Positions 42,475-51,547 of a stretch of DNA of 64,000 nucleotides are shown here, in pieces (position 1 is the stretch's first letter; each line of letters opens with the position of its first letter). Under the pieces are notes generated by a model. It did no database searches. It was not told the origin of the DNA and saw only the letters and a program-made list of their open reading frames with translations. The translations under genes were made by a program, and so were the position numbers. The stretch is from RYN-230 sp963813975 (GTDB lineage Bacteria; Actinomycetota; Actinomycetes; Streptosporangiales; Streptosporangiaceae), in contig CAWFAP010000006.1 in NCBI GenBank assembly GCA_963813975.1, forward strand, positions 992,001 through 1,056,000. Reading direction: 5' to 3'.

Positions 42475-43409
42475 TACAGGCCGCCCGCGAACAGCGCCAG
42501 CCAGGCCACCTCGCAGCAGATCATCAGCTTGTCCCGGGCGATGAGGTCCTCGACCGGCTTGGCCGGCTCGAACGCGGTGAGCCAGTCGAACCGCAGCAGC
42601 GCCGCGGCCAGCGGCAGCGCGCTGAGCAGGTGCAGGGTGCGGGTCCAGGTGCCGTCCTGGCCGTAAGCCCACAGCAGGTAGGCGGCGATCATGACCCCGG
42701 CCGCGACACGCTGGCTCATCCGCAGCATCCCCGGCGTGTACCAGCGCATGACCGGCCGGTGGATGGCGGCCTCCGGGCCGAGCAGGGCCAGCTCGGTGTA
42801 CCGCTTCGCGATGGCGACCAGCAGCGCGCCCAGGCTGCACACCACCAGGAACCAGCCGGACGGGGGAACCCGGGTCGCGGACGCGCCGCCGAGCGCGCGC
42901 AGCACGAAGCCGGCGGCCACGAAGGCCAGCTCGACCACGGGGATGTGCTTGAGCGCGAAGGTGTACATGAACGAGAAGGCCACGTAGACCCCGACCAGCA
43001 CGGCCAGCGTGGGCTCCCCGAGCCACAGGCACGCCGCCTCGGCGGTCAGCAGGCCGAGGATGGCCAGCACCAGCGCGTGTGCGCGGGGGAGCCGCCCGGA
43101 CGCCACGGCACGGTTCCGCTTGACCGGGTGCAGCCGGTCCCGGTCCGCGTCCACCACGTCGTTGACGAAGTACACCGCGGCCGCGGCCACGGTGAACACC
43201 ACGGCGGCCACCAGCGCGTAGGCCATCCCGTCGTCCCGCCCCAGCGAGGCCGCCGCCAGCGGCGCCGCGAAGACCAGCAGGTTCTTGGGCCACTGCCGGG
43301 GCCGGGAGGTCTGCACGACGGCAGCCAGCCAGCGCACCGGGAGGGGGGACCGCGCGAGTACGGCGGAGCCGCCGGGCGGCCGGCCGGCCGCCCGCGCGCG
43401 GGTTGTCAC
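42474..43409 (-). CDS. UbiA-family decaprenyl-phosphate phosphoribosyltransferase
   Basis: The 311-residue membrane protein begins VTTRARAAG. SRPRQWPKNLLVFAAPLAA and VYFVNDVVDADRDRLHPVKRNRAVASG follow, holding the N-D-x-x-D-x-x-x-D prenyl-diphosphate motif. About eight helices follow. The combination matches actinobacterial UbiA (Rv3806c-type), which transfers phosphoribose to decaprenyl phosphate, the step before DprE1. The GTG overlaps the upstream stop (GTGA). A longer frame upstream is antisense-like noise from the glycosidase gene. Confidence 0.9.
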   Translation of the reverse strand: MTTRARAAGRPPGGSAVLARSPLPVRWLAAVVQTSRPRQWPKNLLVFAAPLAAASLGRDDGMAYALVAAVVFTVAAAAVYFVNDVVDADRDRLHPVKRNRAVASGRLPRAHALVLAILGLLTAEAACLWLGEPTLAVLVGVYVAFSFMYTFALKHIPVVELAFVAAGFVLRALGGASATRVPPSGWFLVVCSLGALLVAIAKRYTELALLGPEAAIHRPVMRWYTPGMLRMSQRVAAGVMIAAYLLWAYGQDGTWTRTLHLLSALPLAAALLRFDWLTAFEPAKPVEDLIARDKLMICCEVAWLALFAGGL

Positions 43410-44701
43410 CGCGCGTACACAGCCGTGAAGTCGCGGCTCGCCAGGCCGTAGTAGCGGTCCGGAGGCTGCAGCTGGTCCGGGAGCAGGTTGACCGGGGTCG
43501 GGTTCGCCGGATGATGCTTCGGCAGGTAGTACATATATGACATCCAGTCCGGATTGATATCCAGCTCCATCCCGGTCACAGCGCCCGCCCGTTTGAGCAG
43601 CTGGGCCAGTCCCCGCACGTTCAGCGACGGTCCGTAGACGAAGATGACCCGCCCGTCCCGGGTCATGCCGATCCCGGACCGCCACACGTAGTAACCGCCG
43701 CCGAGGGTGGCGCCCCAGCTGGTCTGGACGTTGTAGTCCACCGAGGCGGGGATCTTGCCGTGCGCCACGATCATGTGCAGGTTCTGCCGGACACCCACCA
43801 CATCCGGTGTCATCCGCACGGAACCCCCCCAGTTCCCGAGGGCGATCCGCCCGTCCCGGTAGTAGACGACCGAGGCAACGCCCTTGGTAAGCACCCCGGA
43901 GGTGGCGCCGTTCAGGTAGAAGCCGCCCCCGGACGTGGAAATCTTGAAGCCCCCGTTGAAGGTGGCCAGCAACCCCAGGCGCTTGGCGGGCCTGATGTTT
44001 GGCGCAGCCTTCCAGTGACCAGGCCCCGGATCCTCTGCACCGGGGTGCAGCTGGAAACGCACCAGGTTCTGGTTCATCGACACGATGCCCGCCACGTAGG
44101 ACGTGTAAACGCTGCTCGAGCGCAGGTAGGTGCCGAAGATGGCGGGGTCTCCCTTGGCCGCGCCGAGCACCCGCCACTTGCCCTCCCCGCGCAGCGGATG
44201 GGCTACCAGGGGCGTCAGCGGCGCCGGGGGCGGAAACGAGGGCTCGGCCTTGCCGTGCCCGGTGGTCTTGCGTCCGGTCACCGCTCCCGCGCTCGGGCCG
44301 GTCAGCGCGAACGACGGCTTCCCGCCGACCTGCGGCGGCTTGTACGAAACCCATTCCCCGAACGTGACCAGCGGGCCGAGGTAGTGGTCGCGGGCCCACT
44401 CCGCCAGGCGCTCCGACACCGTCCCGCCGCCGGCGTAGGTCAGGGCATGCCCCACGGACCAGCCCAGCCAGATGACAAACGCCAGAAGCAGCACCATCAG
44501 CACCTGGAACCAGCGCCGGGCACGCAGCCGGCGAAACCAGCCCCGGCGGGAACGGCGTCTCCGGGCCCGGCGCGAGCCCGGAGGGCGCGGGCCGGGCCCT
44601 CCCTGGCCCGGCGCGCCCGGACCGGGATCATCCGGGTACCCATCACCCGGGCCCGGCCTGCTGATCTCGGGGTCACGCCGGAATGAGGCCGGTCTAGGCA
44701 C
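43406..44701 (-). CDS. Membrane-anchored phosphodiester glycosidase-like protein (NAGPA/DUF2233 domain)
   Basis: The 431-residue protein has a Pro/Gly/Arg-rich cytoplasmic head, one membrane helix at about 68-88 (FQVLMVLLLAFVIWLGWSVG) and a large extracytoplasmic domain. The NAGPA-type core includes LLATFNGGFKISTSGGGFYLNG, VVYYRDGRIALGNWGG, VVGVRQNLHMIV and GMELDINPDWMSYMY. Related enzymes cleave sugar-phosphodiester bonds. As first gene of the DPA operon it may trim or remodel phosphodiester-linked glycan outside the cell; that role is inferred. GTG start with GGAGGGAG seven bases upstream. Confidence 0.83.
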   Translation of the reverse strand: MPRPASFRRDPEISRPGPGDGYPDDPGPGAPGQGGPGPRPPGSRRARRRRSRRGWFRRLRARRWFQVLMVLLLAFVIWLGWSVGHALTYAGGGTVSERLAEWARDHYLGPLVTFGEWVSYKPPQVGGKPSFALTGPSAGAVTGRKTTGHGKAEPSFPPPAPLTPLVAHPLRGEGKWRVLGAAKGDPAIFGTYLRSSSVYTSYVAGIVSMNQNLVRFQLHPGAEDPGPGHWKAAPNIRPAKRLGLLATFNGGFKISTSGGGFYLNGATSGVLTKGVASVVYYRDGRIALGNWGGSVRMTPDVVGVRQNLHMIVAHGKIPASVDYNVQTSWGATLGGGYYVWRSGIGMTRDGRVIFVYGPSLNVRGLAQLLKRAGAVTGMELDINPDWMSYMYYLPKHHPANPTPVNLLPDQLQPPDRYYGLASRDFTAVYAR

Positions 44702-45098
44702 CCACGTTCTCCCTCCGGATGATGTTCAGATTGAGAGATACCGCAGCCAGGGAGCACGCTCTGGTCACTCTGAATTCTGGGGGCAGGACCCGCCCGAACC
44801 TGGGCCTGCGCCTCGAGCTGCGTCGGCCGTGCCTGGCGATGAGCGTTCCCGTGCGGGCTGAGCCCAAACGACAGGTCTACTCGCGAATCATGAAGACTGC
44901 GTTACGGTCACGGCGTCGGCGATGGGCACATCAGCGCCCCGGAGGGGCTCCTGCGCGGCCCGGCGGGTTGGCCAGGTGCGCGGGATCCCGCCTGTGCCAC
45001 ACTGGTCCTGTCGGTTGTCGAGCCGGCCGGCTGCCCGGCTGGCCCCTGCCCATATTCCGCCGCCGTCCCGGCGATCTCTCCGGGAGGACGCGCATCTC
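44702..45098. other. Divergent spacer between the DPA operon and the STAS gene
   Basis: About 400 bases without a credible gene; plus-strand frames here are Arg-rich shadows. Promoters for both flanking units must lie here, but I cannot assign boxes with confidence. The right end holds the ribosome site GGGAGGA at 45082-45088. Confidence 0.4.
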
Positions 45099-45554
45099 AT
45101 GGAGAACCAAGCAAGCTGGCCTGACGATCAAGCCAGGACGACCGTGGTCAGCCTGCCCGGCGAGGTCAGCTACTACAGCGCTGCGCAGGTCCGCGATGAG
45201 CTGGTGGCTGCCCTCGAGCCCGGGGTCACCAGGGTCGTCCTCGACCTGACCCTGACCACGTTCTTCGACAGCGCCGGCCTCGCCGAGATCGAGAGCGGCC
45301 GCCGGCTGGCCATCGCCTACCACATCGACCTGCGGATCGTGGTGCCCCCGTCGAGCCCGCTGGCCGGCTTCTTCGCATCGAGCGGCCTGGACCGGCTGCT
45401 GGCGGTCTACCCCACCCTGCGCGGGGCGCTGACCGCGCCGCGCTCGCCCGCGGTGGACACGCGGTGGACGTTATCGCCGTCCGCCCGGGGCGCCCGGGCG
45501 TGCCATGGCGCGGCGTGGGTCTGCGGCGGCGGAGCCTGGACCCGGTCGAACTGA
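45099..45554 (+). CDS. STAS-domain protein (anti-sigma-factor antagonist type)
   Basis: From ATG 45099 the 151-residue product has a STAS domain at about 12-115: TTVVSLPGEVSYYSAAQVRDELVAAL, then VVLDLTLTTFFDSAGLAEIESGRRLA, in which the serine of FFDSAG is the usual phosphorylation site. Such proteins relieve anti-sigma kinases in partner-switching. No kinase or sigma gene is adjacent, so its partner must be elsewhere. The last ~35 residues lie antisense to the MFS gene and may not be meaningful. Confidence 0.82.
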   Translation: MENQASWPDDQARTTVVSLPGEVSYYSAAQVRDELVAALEPGVTRVVLDLTLTTFFDSAGLAEIESGRRLAIAYHIDLRIVVPPSSPLAGFFASSGLDRLLAVYPTLRGALTAPRSPAVDTRWTLSPSARGARACHGAAWVCGGGAWTRSN

Positions 45555-46888
45555 TGCCGGACCACCCGCACCGGGACCGGCTCGCCGCGTGACTGGGCGC
45601 TGAGCAGCAGCCCGCGCACCCGCAGCCACCAGCGGACCGCCATCACCGTTCCGGCCAGCTGCACCGCCACCGCGCAGCCGAACGCCAGCCGGTACGCGGG
45701 CACGTCGCTGCGCCCGGCCACATCCAGGATCCCGCCGACCAGGAGTGAGGCCAGGATGGCAGCGCTGAACCCGCCGACGTTGACAACCCCGGACGCGGTG
45801 CCGACGGAGGTGTGCGCGTTATAGTCCCGGGCCAGGGAGAAACCGATGGTGGAGGCCGGGCCGCCCGCCGCCATCAGGGCCACCACCGCGACGATCAGCG
45901 CGTGCGGGGGCCGCCCGCCGAAGCCGCCCAGCAGGATTCCCCAGCCAGCGATGGTGACCAGGCAGACCCCGGCCGCGAACGGCACCCGGGCCGCCGGGAA
46001 GCGCCCGAAGACCAGGCCGACGGCCGGGCTGAGCGCGATCGCGGACAGCACGCAGACCAGCAGCACCGCGCTGGCCCCGGCCGGGCTGAATCCCTGGGCC
46101 ACGAGGTAAGGCAGGCCCCACAGGACAGCGAACATGGTGGTCACCGACATGCAGGAGAAATGCACCCAGAAGCCCAGCCGGGTACCGGGGGTCCGCCACG
46201 TCACGTGCGCCCGGCCGCCGACCCGGCGCGCCGCCGCCAGCCAGCCGCCTTCCGGCCGGCCGCGCAGTGTCCGGCCCCGCGGCGGGTCCGCGGGCAGCAG
46301 TGCCCACACGGCCACTCCCGTGGCCAGCGAGATCAGGCCCATGCCCGCGAACGAGGGAGTCCAGCCCGCCGCGTGCAGCAGCAGCGTCAAAGGGATCGTG
46401 GCCGCCACGTTGCCGGCCATCCCGAGCATCGAGGTGACCGAGACGGCCAGCGGGAACCGCCGTGGGGCGAAGTCCTGGGCCGCGAAGCGGATGACGCTGA
46501 CGAACGTGAGCGCATCACCGCAGCCCAGCACGGCCCGGGCCAGCAGCGCCGCCGGATAGGAACCGACGACCGCGAACGCCAGCTGCGCGAGGGCCATGAT
46601 GCAGGCGGCCGTGATCAGCAGCCGGCGCGGGCCGAACCGGTCTACCAGCAGGCCGGTGGGCACCTGCATCACGGCGTAGACGCCCAGCTGGGCCAGGACG
46701 AACACGCTGAGCTGGCCGGGCGTGATGCGGAACCGGCTGGCCGCGTCCAGCCCGGCCACGCCCAGCGAGGTGCGGTTGAAGACCGCGCTGACGTACACGG
46801 TGACCGCGATGGCCCAGCGGCGGAACGCGGGCGTGGCGGGGACGGCTGAGAGGGCCGGGACGGCGGGCGGCAGGGCCGGGGTGGGCAT
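45407..46888 (-). CDS. Major facilitator superfamily transporter
   Basis: The 493-residue protein has 12 predicted helices and the MFS signature in loop 2-3 (GLLVDRFGPRRLL). Two halves are joined by a cytoplasmic linker at about 200-230. VYVSAVFNRTSLGVAGLDAASRFRITPGQLSVFVLAQLGVYAVMQVP resembles the MFS group of organic-acid/metabolite permeases. The last ~45 residues are low complexity and overlap the convergent STAS gene by 148 bases. It lies 86 bases downstream of a GntR gene on the same strand, which probably controls it. Substrate unknown. Confidence 0.88.
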   Translation of the reverse strand: MPTPALPPAVPALSAVPATPAFRRWAIAVTVYVSAVFNRTSLGVAGLDAASRFRITPGQLSVFVLAQLGVYAVMQVPTGLLVDRFGPRRLLITAACIMALAQLAFAVVGSYPAALLARAVLGCGDALTFVSVIRFAAQDFAPRRFPLAVSVTSMLGMAGNVAATIPLTLLLHAAGWTPSFAGMGLISLATGVAVWALLPADPPRGRTLRGRPEGGWLAAARRVGGRAHVTWRTPGTRLGFWVHFSCMSVTTMFAVLWGLPYLVAQGFSPAGASAVLLVCVLSAIALSPAVGLVFGRFPAARVPFAAGVCLVTIAGWGILLGGFGGRPPHALIVAVVALMAAGGPASTIGFSLARDYNAHTSVGTASGVVNVGGFSAAILASLLVGGILDVAGRSDVPAYRLAFGCAVAVQLAGTVMAVRWWLRVRGLLLSAQSRGEPVPVRVVRHQFDRVQAPPPQTHAAPWHARAPRADGDNVHRVSTAGERGAVSAPRRVG

Positions 46889-46974
46889 GGGGATCCGGTT
46901 CAGGACGGGGCGGGATGGCTGGGCGGGATACAGGGGAGTGGGGGGCAGGGGTCGGGACTCAGGAGCGCGGAGAC

Positions 46975-47667
46975 TCAGGGACGGCGGCCGAGGGTGCTTT
47001 CGGCGTGATCGAGGTGGGCGCCGACGGCCTTCATGACCGCGTCGGCCCGGCCCGCGCGCAGCGCGTCCCTGATGCGCTCGTGCTCGGCCAGGGTGGAGCG
47101 CATCCGGGCCGGATCGACGTGGGTGCCGGTGCCGTCCAGCAGGTTGACGGTGCCCATGCGCAGCTGCCGCTCCCGGAGCGACCGGTACAGCGAGGTGATG
47201 ATCTCGTTCCCGGTCGCCGCGACGATCGCGAGATGGAAGTCGCGGTCGGCCTGCACGTACGCGGTCACGTCGTGCGCCCGCATGGCGCCGCGCATCGCCT
47301 CCAGGTGGCGGTCCAGCACCGGCTCCAGGGCCGGCGATGACTGGTGACTGAGGACCTTGCGGGCCGCGAACGTTTCGACCAGGCGCCGGGTTTCCATCAC
47401 GTCGGCCATCTCGTCCACCGTGACCGGCAGTACCAGGGCCCCGCGCTTGGGCAGCAGGCGGACCAGGCCCTCGCCCTGGAGCCGGAGCAGCGCCTCGCGC
47501 ACCGGGGTGCGCGAGGCGCCCACCGCGCCAGCGAGCTGTCCCTCGGACAGCAGGGCGTGCGGAGCGAACCGGCGGGCCAGGATCTCGCCCTTGACGTAGG
47601 CGTAGGCCCGGTCGGAGGCGCTCGGCGCAGCGGGCGGCCGCACCGCTGGCACCTCAGTCGTATTCAT
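46975..47667 (-). CDS. GntR-family regulator, FadR/FCD subfamily
   Basis: The 230-residue protein has the GntR winged helix at about 18-85 (LLSEGQLAGAVGASRTPVREALLRLQGEGLVRLLPKRG). An FCD effector domain follows (MADVMETRRLVETFAARKVL; DRDFHLAIVAATGNEIITSLY; TLAEHERIRDALRAG), whose D/H residues usually bind a metal and carboxylate ligand. It probably represses the MFS gene downstream and itself. The ATG follows an operator-like palindrome without a ribosome site, so the message is likely leaderless. Confidence 0.92.
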   Translation of the reverse strand: MNTTEVPAVRPPAAPSASDRAYAYVKGEILARRFAPHALLSEGQLAGAVGASRTPVREALLRLQGEGLVRLLPKRGALVLPVTVDEMADVMETRRLVETFAARKVLSHQSSPALEPVLDRHLEAMRGAMRAHDVTAYVQADRDFHLAIVAATGNEIITSLYRSLRERQLRMGTVNLLDGTGTHVDPARMRSTLAEHERIRDALRAGRADAVMKAVGAHLDHAESTLGRRP

Positions 47668-47668
47668 G

Positions 47669-47685
47669 ATGTATCTATGCTACAT
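47669..47685 (-). promoter_or_regulatory. Candidate GntR operator
   Basis: ATGTATCTATGCTACAT has matching five-base arms (ATGTA/TACAT) around a seven-base centre, directly upstream of the GntR start. The inner T-GTA-N7-TAC-A spacing suits FadR-type GntR sites. It overlaps the only AT-rich box available for a promoter, consistent with autorepression. Confidence 0.55.
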
Positions 47686-47730
47686 GCATACGCGCCCGGG
47701 GCGGCCGCTCCGGCGCGGATCCGGCGCCGG

Positions 47731-48531
47731 CTACTGGTGGCGCTGCCTGAGCCAGTCCAGGGCGGATTGGGCGACCTCGCGCCAGCCGTGATCGATGGTG
47801 AGCGAGTGGCCCCGGTCGGGAAACTCCCGGAAGTCCGTGATGGCCGGGGACTTGTGGTACAGCTTGCGGGTCGCCGTGGTGATCGCCGCCGGGACCGTGT
47901 GGTCGCGGCCCCCGGCGATGAGCAGCAGCGGGCCGCGGCTCTTGTTACGCGTGTCCACCGCGGCCGGCGATCGCGGGGTGAAGTTAGCTACGGCGTCCTC
48001 GAACAGCGGCTTGCCCGGCGAGGGCACGGTCCAGCGGTCGAACAGCTCGGAAGACTCCTGCGCGGGCAGCGCGTTCCCGAAGCCGTAGCGGAACTGCTCT
48101 GCGGTCAGCGAGACGGCCTTCTCCCGGTTGGCGCGCTTGCGCAGGGCGATCGACGCGACCCGCAACGCCGACGGGGGCAGGTAGTACACACCCTTGACCG
48201 GGGCCGCGTCGATGGCCACGCCCGCGGCGGCCAGGTTCTGCCCGAGCAGGCGCTGCACGATGAGGCCGCCGAAGGAGTGCCCGATGACGATGGGCGGGGC
48301 GCTCAGCCCCTGGATGATCCCGGCGTAGTGGTCGACCACGTCGTTGATGCCTTTCCCGGCCACCTGTTCCGGGTGGTCCCGGGTCTCCTCCACGGTGCCG
48401 GCGTCGCCCGGCCAGCCCGGCGCGACCGGTGCGTACCCCGCCTCCTGGAAGAACTCGACCCACGGATCCCACGAGGCCGCGTGCAGCCACAAGCCGTGGA
48501 CAAAGACAACGGGCGTATCTGCTGGTGCCAT
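47731..48531 (-). CDS. Alpha/beta hydrolase
   Basis: From ATG 48531 (GAAGG upstream) the 266-residue protein has the oxyanion loop VVFVHGLWLHAASW, nucleophile elbow GHSFGG, acid region LLLIAGGRDHTVPAAIT and catalytic histidine in FPDRGHSLTID. This is the complete triad of the alpha/beta hydrolase fold, and it resembles actinobacterial hydrolases opening with HGLWLH. The substrate is unknown. The ORF could begin at 48570, but the extra residues lack family likeness. Confidence 0.9.
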   Translation of the reverse strand: MAPADTPVVFVHGLWLHAASWDPWVEFFQEAGYAPVAPGWPGDAGTVEETRDHPEQVAGKGINDVVDHYAGIIQGLSAPPIVIGHSFGGLIVQRLLGQNLAAAGVAIDAAPVKGVYYLPPSALRVASIALRKRANREKAVSLTAEQFRYGFGNALPAQESSELFDRWTVPSPGKPLFEDAVANFTPRSPAAVDTRNKSRGPLLLIAGGRDHTVPAAITTATRKLYHKSPAITDFREFPDRGHSLTIDHGWREVAQSALDWLRQRHQ

Positions 48532-48676
48532 CTCGTGCCCTTCTGCCGACGCGGCCCGCACGCCGCGCATCCCCCCGGTAGGTACCCCGCTCAGATCCCT
48601 GATGCACCCGGCTTGCTCAGGCCACCCCGCCCGCCCTGTCCGCCCCGCCCGGGCCAGCCGCGCATGCGTGGCCGCC

Positions 48677-49752
48677 TCAGCCGTCGCCGAGCCGCTGCCC
48701 GCTGGCCGTGTCGAATAGGTGCAGCCGGGCGGGGTTCACGCCGGCCCGGATGACCTCCCCGGGCTGAGGGTGCAGCGGCCGGCCCGGACGATCACGTTGC
48801 TGCCGGGGCCGGCGGCCAGCTGCCCGTAGATATAGGCGTCGCCCCCGGCCTCTTCGACCACGGCGACCTTCAGGGCCAGCTCGCCGTCGCCCGCCGACAC
48901 GTGCTCCGGCCTGATCCCGGCGACGACCCGCCCGTGGCCCCGGACCGCCTGCCGCTGCGCATCACCGAGCCGGAGGCTGGAGCCGTCCAGCCTGATCCCG
49001 TCCTGCTCCACGTCGGCCTCGAACAGGTTCATGGCCGGTGAGCCGATGAACGAGGCGACGAACACGTTCGCCGGCCGGTCGTACAACTCGGCCGGGGCGG
49101 CGAACTGCTGCAGCCGCCCGTCGCGCAGCACGGCCACCCGCTCGCCCATGGCCAGGGCCTCCGCCTGGTCGTGGGTGACGTACACAGTGGTCACCCGCAG
49201 CCGGTGCTGGAGCTCGATGATCTGGGCCTGGGTCTGCGCGCGCAGGCCGGCGTCCAGATTGGACAGCGGCTCGTCCATGCAGAAGACCCTGGGCTCGCGG
49301 ACGATGGCCCGGCCCAGGGCCACCCGCTGGCGCTGGACTCCGGACAGGTTCCGTGGCGTGCGGTCCAGCAGCGGCTCAAGGTCGAGGAGGCGGGCGGCCT
49401 CGCGGACCCGGCGGGCGGCCTCCTCCTCGCCGATGCCCCGCATCCGCAGCGCGAAGCCCATGTTCTCGCCTACGGTCTTGCTCGGGTAGAGCGCGTAGTT
49501 CTGGAATACGATCGCGACGTCACGGTCCCGGGACGGCACGCCCGCCATGTCCTGGCCGCCGATGAGGATCGTGCCCGCATCGACCTCCTCCAGGCCGGCC
49601 AGCATCCGCAGGGCCGTGGTGGCGCCGCAGCCCGGCGGGCCGGTCATGACCACGAACTCGCCGTCGCGGATGGCCAGGGTCAGCGCGTCCACGGCGGGCT
49701 GCTCGGATCCCGGGTAGACGCGGGTCGCGTCCTCGTACCTGACCTCAGCCAT
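48677..49752 (-). pseudogene. MalK/UgpC-like ABC ATPase: degenerate Walker A, and a -1 frameshift near the C-terminus
   Basis: The domain order is that of MalK/MsmK ATPases with a C-terminal TOBE region (GIRPEHVSAGDG). The P-loop reads GPPGCGATT, so the catalytic lysine is alanine. The signature is LSGVQRQRVALGRA, Walker B is VFCMDEPLSNLD and the H-loop is VYVTHDQAEA. Near 48778 one C appears missing: the current frame ends in SSGPA at 48736, while the next frame continues PLHPQPGEVIRAGVNPARLHLFD and ends at a TGA at 48677, giving 1076 bases (one short of a multiple of three). No permease or binding protein is adjacent. It may be a non-hydrolysing regulatory paralogue. Confidence 0.8.
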
Positions 49753-49842
49753 GATCGTCTCCTAGTGGGGTTCGATCACCCCGCGGACCGTCCGCCCATC
49801 CCCTGCCCGCCCCGCGGCCGCTCTCACCCCAGACCCCACACA

Positions 49843-49888
49843 TGATCATGGGGTTGGTGCCGCACGGGCGGCACCAACCCCATGATCA
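49843..49888. terminator. Very strong bidirectional hairpin
   Basis: Bases 49843-49863 and 49868-49888 are perfect reverse complements (21 base pairs) around an ACGG loop. It lies between two minus-strand genes, and the annotated stop of the DHA2 exporter (49846) falls inside it. It most likely ends exporter transcripts. Confidence 0.75.
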
Positions 49889-51528
49889 CGGAACCCGCAG
49901 CGGAGCGGAATGCCCCCGGCTACCGGATCGCGGCGGCTGGCGTCCCGGCCAGGCGCACCGTCCGGGCTGGCTGCCCCGCTGTCCGGCTGGGGGAGAGCCA
50001 CGGTGCTGCGCGGCGAGCGCGCGGGCAGCGCGAACGCCGCGCCGACGGCGGCGGCCAGGGCCACCACCGCGGATATCCGCATGCCGGTGGCCATGGCCGT
50101 GGTGAACGCGGTGTGCGCGGCGGCCGTCAGCTGGCTGCCGGCTGCGCCACCCAGGTGGCGGCCGACGATGTCCGCCGCGGCGACCGAGCTCGTGGCCAGG
50201 TGGCTCACCGGCTGCGGCAGGTGCGCCGTGGCCAGCGCGCTGGCGAGCTTGGTCCGGTACACGTTCTCGGCCAGGCTGCCGACGATCGCGATGCCCAGGG
50301 CGCCCCCCACTTCGCGGATGGTGTCATTGACCGCGCTGCCCGCACCGGCCTGGTGCGCCGGAACCGTGCTCATGATGGTGGTGCTGGCGGGCGCCATGAC
50401 CAGCCCCATGCCCGCGCCCATCACGGCCACGGCCACGGCCAGCGGCGGGTAGCTGGTATGCACGCCGGCCGTGGACAGGTCGAGCAGGCCCGCGCCCATG
50501 AGCGCGATGCCGGCCGGGATGATCACCCGGCTGCCGAGTCGCGCGGCCAGCACGGTGGACACCGGCGACACCGCGGCCATGGCGATCGCGAACGGCAGCG
50601 CGCGGACCCCGGCGGACAGCGGGCTGTAGCCGTGCACCAGCTGCAGGTACTGGGTGAGCACGAACAGGCTGCCGAACAGGGTGAAGAAGATGACGGTCAC
50701 CGAGGCGGCCGCGGCGGAGAAGGCGCGGACCGCGAACACCCGCAGGTCGATGAGCGGGTTCGGGATGCGCAGCTCCCACCAGGTGAACAGGCCCAGCCCG
50801 GCCAGCCCCGCGGCCGCCTCGGCCAGCGTGAACGCCCCGGTCCAGCCGCGGGTGGGGGCCTCGATAATGGCGTCCACCAGGAGGAACAGCGCGCCCGCGA
50901 TCATCAGGGTGCCAGCGAAGTCGAGGCGGTGGTGGCCCGGCTCGGCGGTCTCCGGGACGGTCAGCAGCACCCCGGCCAGCGCCAGCGCCACGAGCGGGAC
51001 GTTGATAAGGAACACGCTGCCCCACCAGAAGTGCGACAGCAGCAGTCCGCCCAGGGTGGGGCCGATCACGATGCCCACCCCGGCCACGGCCGACCAGGCC
51101 GCGATGGCCTGCGGGCGCTCCCGGGGCGGGAACACGGAATTCAGGATGGACAGCGTGGCCGGCATCACGAACGCTGCCCCCAGGCCCATCACCACCCGCG
51201 CCGCGATCAGCGTGCCGCCCCCGGAGGCGAACGCCGCGGCCGCGCTGCCGAGTGCGAACACGGCCAGCCCGCCGACCAGCGAGGCACGCCGCCCGTAGCG
51301 GTCGCCCAGCGCCCCGGCCGGCACCAGCAGCGCCGCGAAGCACAGCGTGTACGCGTCCGCGATCCACTGCAGTGAGCTCGTACCCGCGTGCAGCACCCGG
51401 GCCAGCGTGGGGAGAGCGGTGTTGAGGATGGTGTTGTCGATGACCACTACCAGCAGGCTCAGGCAGAGCACCAGCAGGATCTGCCGCCTTCTCGGGTGCC
51501 CCTGGGGCCACCGGTTCGCACTGGGCAT
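49846..51528 (-). CDS. DHA2-family (EmrB/QacA) 14-helix drug:proton antiporter
   Basis: From ATG 51528 (AGGGAG upstream) the protein has 560 residues and 14 helices. Motifs are VVVIDNTILNTALPTLAR (helix 1), GALGDRYGRR (motif A) and GAAFVMPATLSILNSVFPPRERPQAIAAWSAVAGVGIVIGPTLGGLLL (motif C region), typical of multidrug exporters. The last 45 residues are low complexity and overlap the terminator hairpin. Divergent from a TetR gene across a spacer with repeated CTTAC motifs, so drug-induced expression is likely. Confidence 0.9.
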   Translation of the reverse strand: MPSANRWPQGHPRRRQILLVLCLSLLVVVIDNTILNTALPTLARVLHAGTSSLQWIADAYTLCFAALLVPAGALGDRYGRRASLVGGLAVFALGSAAAAFASGGGTLIAARVVMGLGAAFVMPATLSILNSVFPPRERPQAIAAWSAVAGVGIVIGPTLGGLLLSHFWWGSVFLINVPLVALALAGVLLTVPETAEPGHHRLDFAGTLMIAGALFLLVDAIIEAPTRGWTGAFTLAEAAAGLAGLGLFTWWELRIPNPLIDLRVFAVRAFSAAAASVTVIFFTLFGSLFVLTQYLQLVHGYSPLSAGVRALPFAIAMAAVSPVSTVLAARLGSRVIIPAGIALMGAGLLDLSTAGVHTSYPPLAVAVAVMGAGMGLVMAPASTTIMSTVPAHQAGAGSAVNDTIREVGGALGIAIVGSLAENVYRTKLASALATAHLPQPVSHLATSSVAAADIVGRHLGGAAGSQLTAAAHTAFTTAMATGMRISAVVALAAAVGAAFALPARSPRSTVALPQPDSGAASPDGAPGRDASRRDPVAGGIPLRCGFRDHGVGAARAAPTP

Positions 51529-51547
51529 CAGGCTCTCCCTATCGCTA

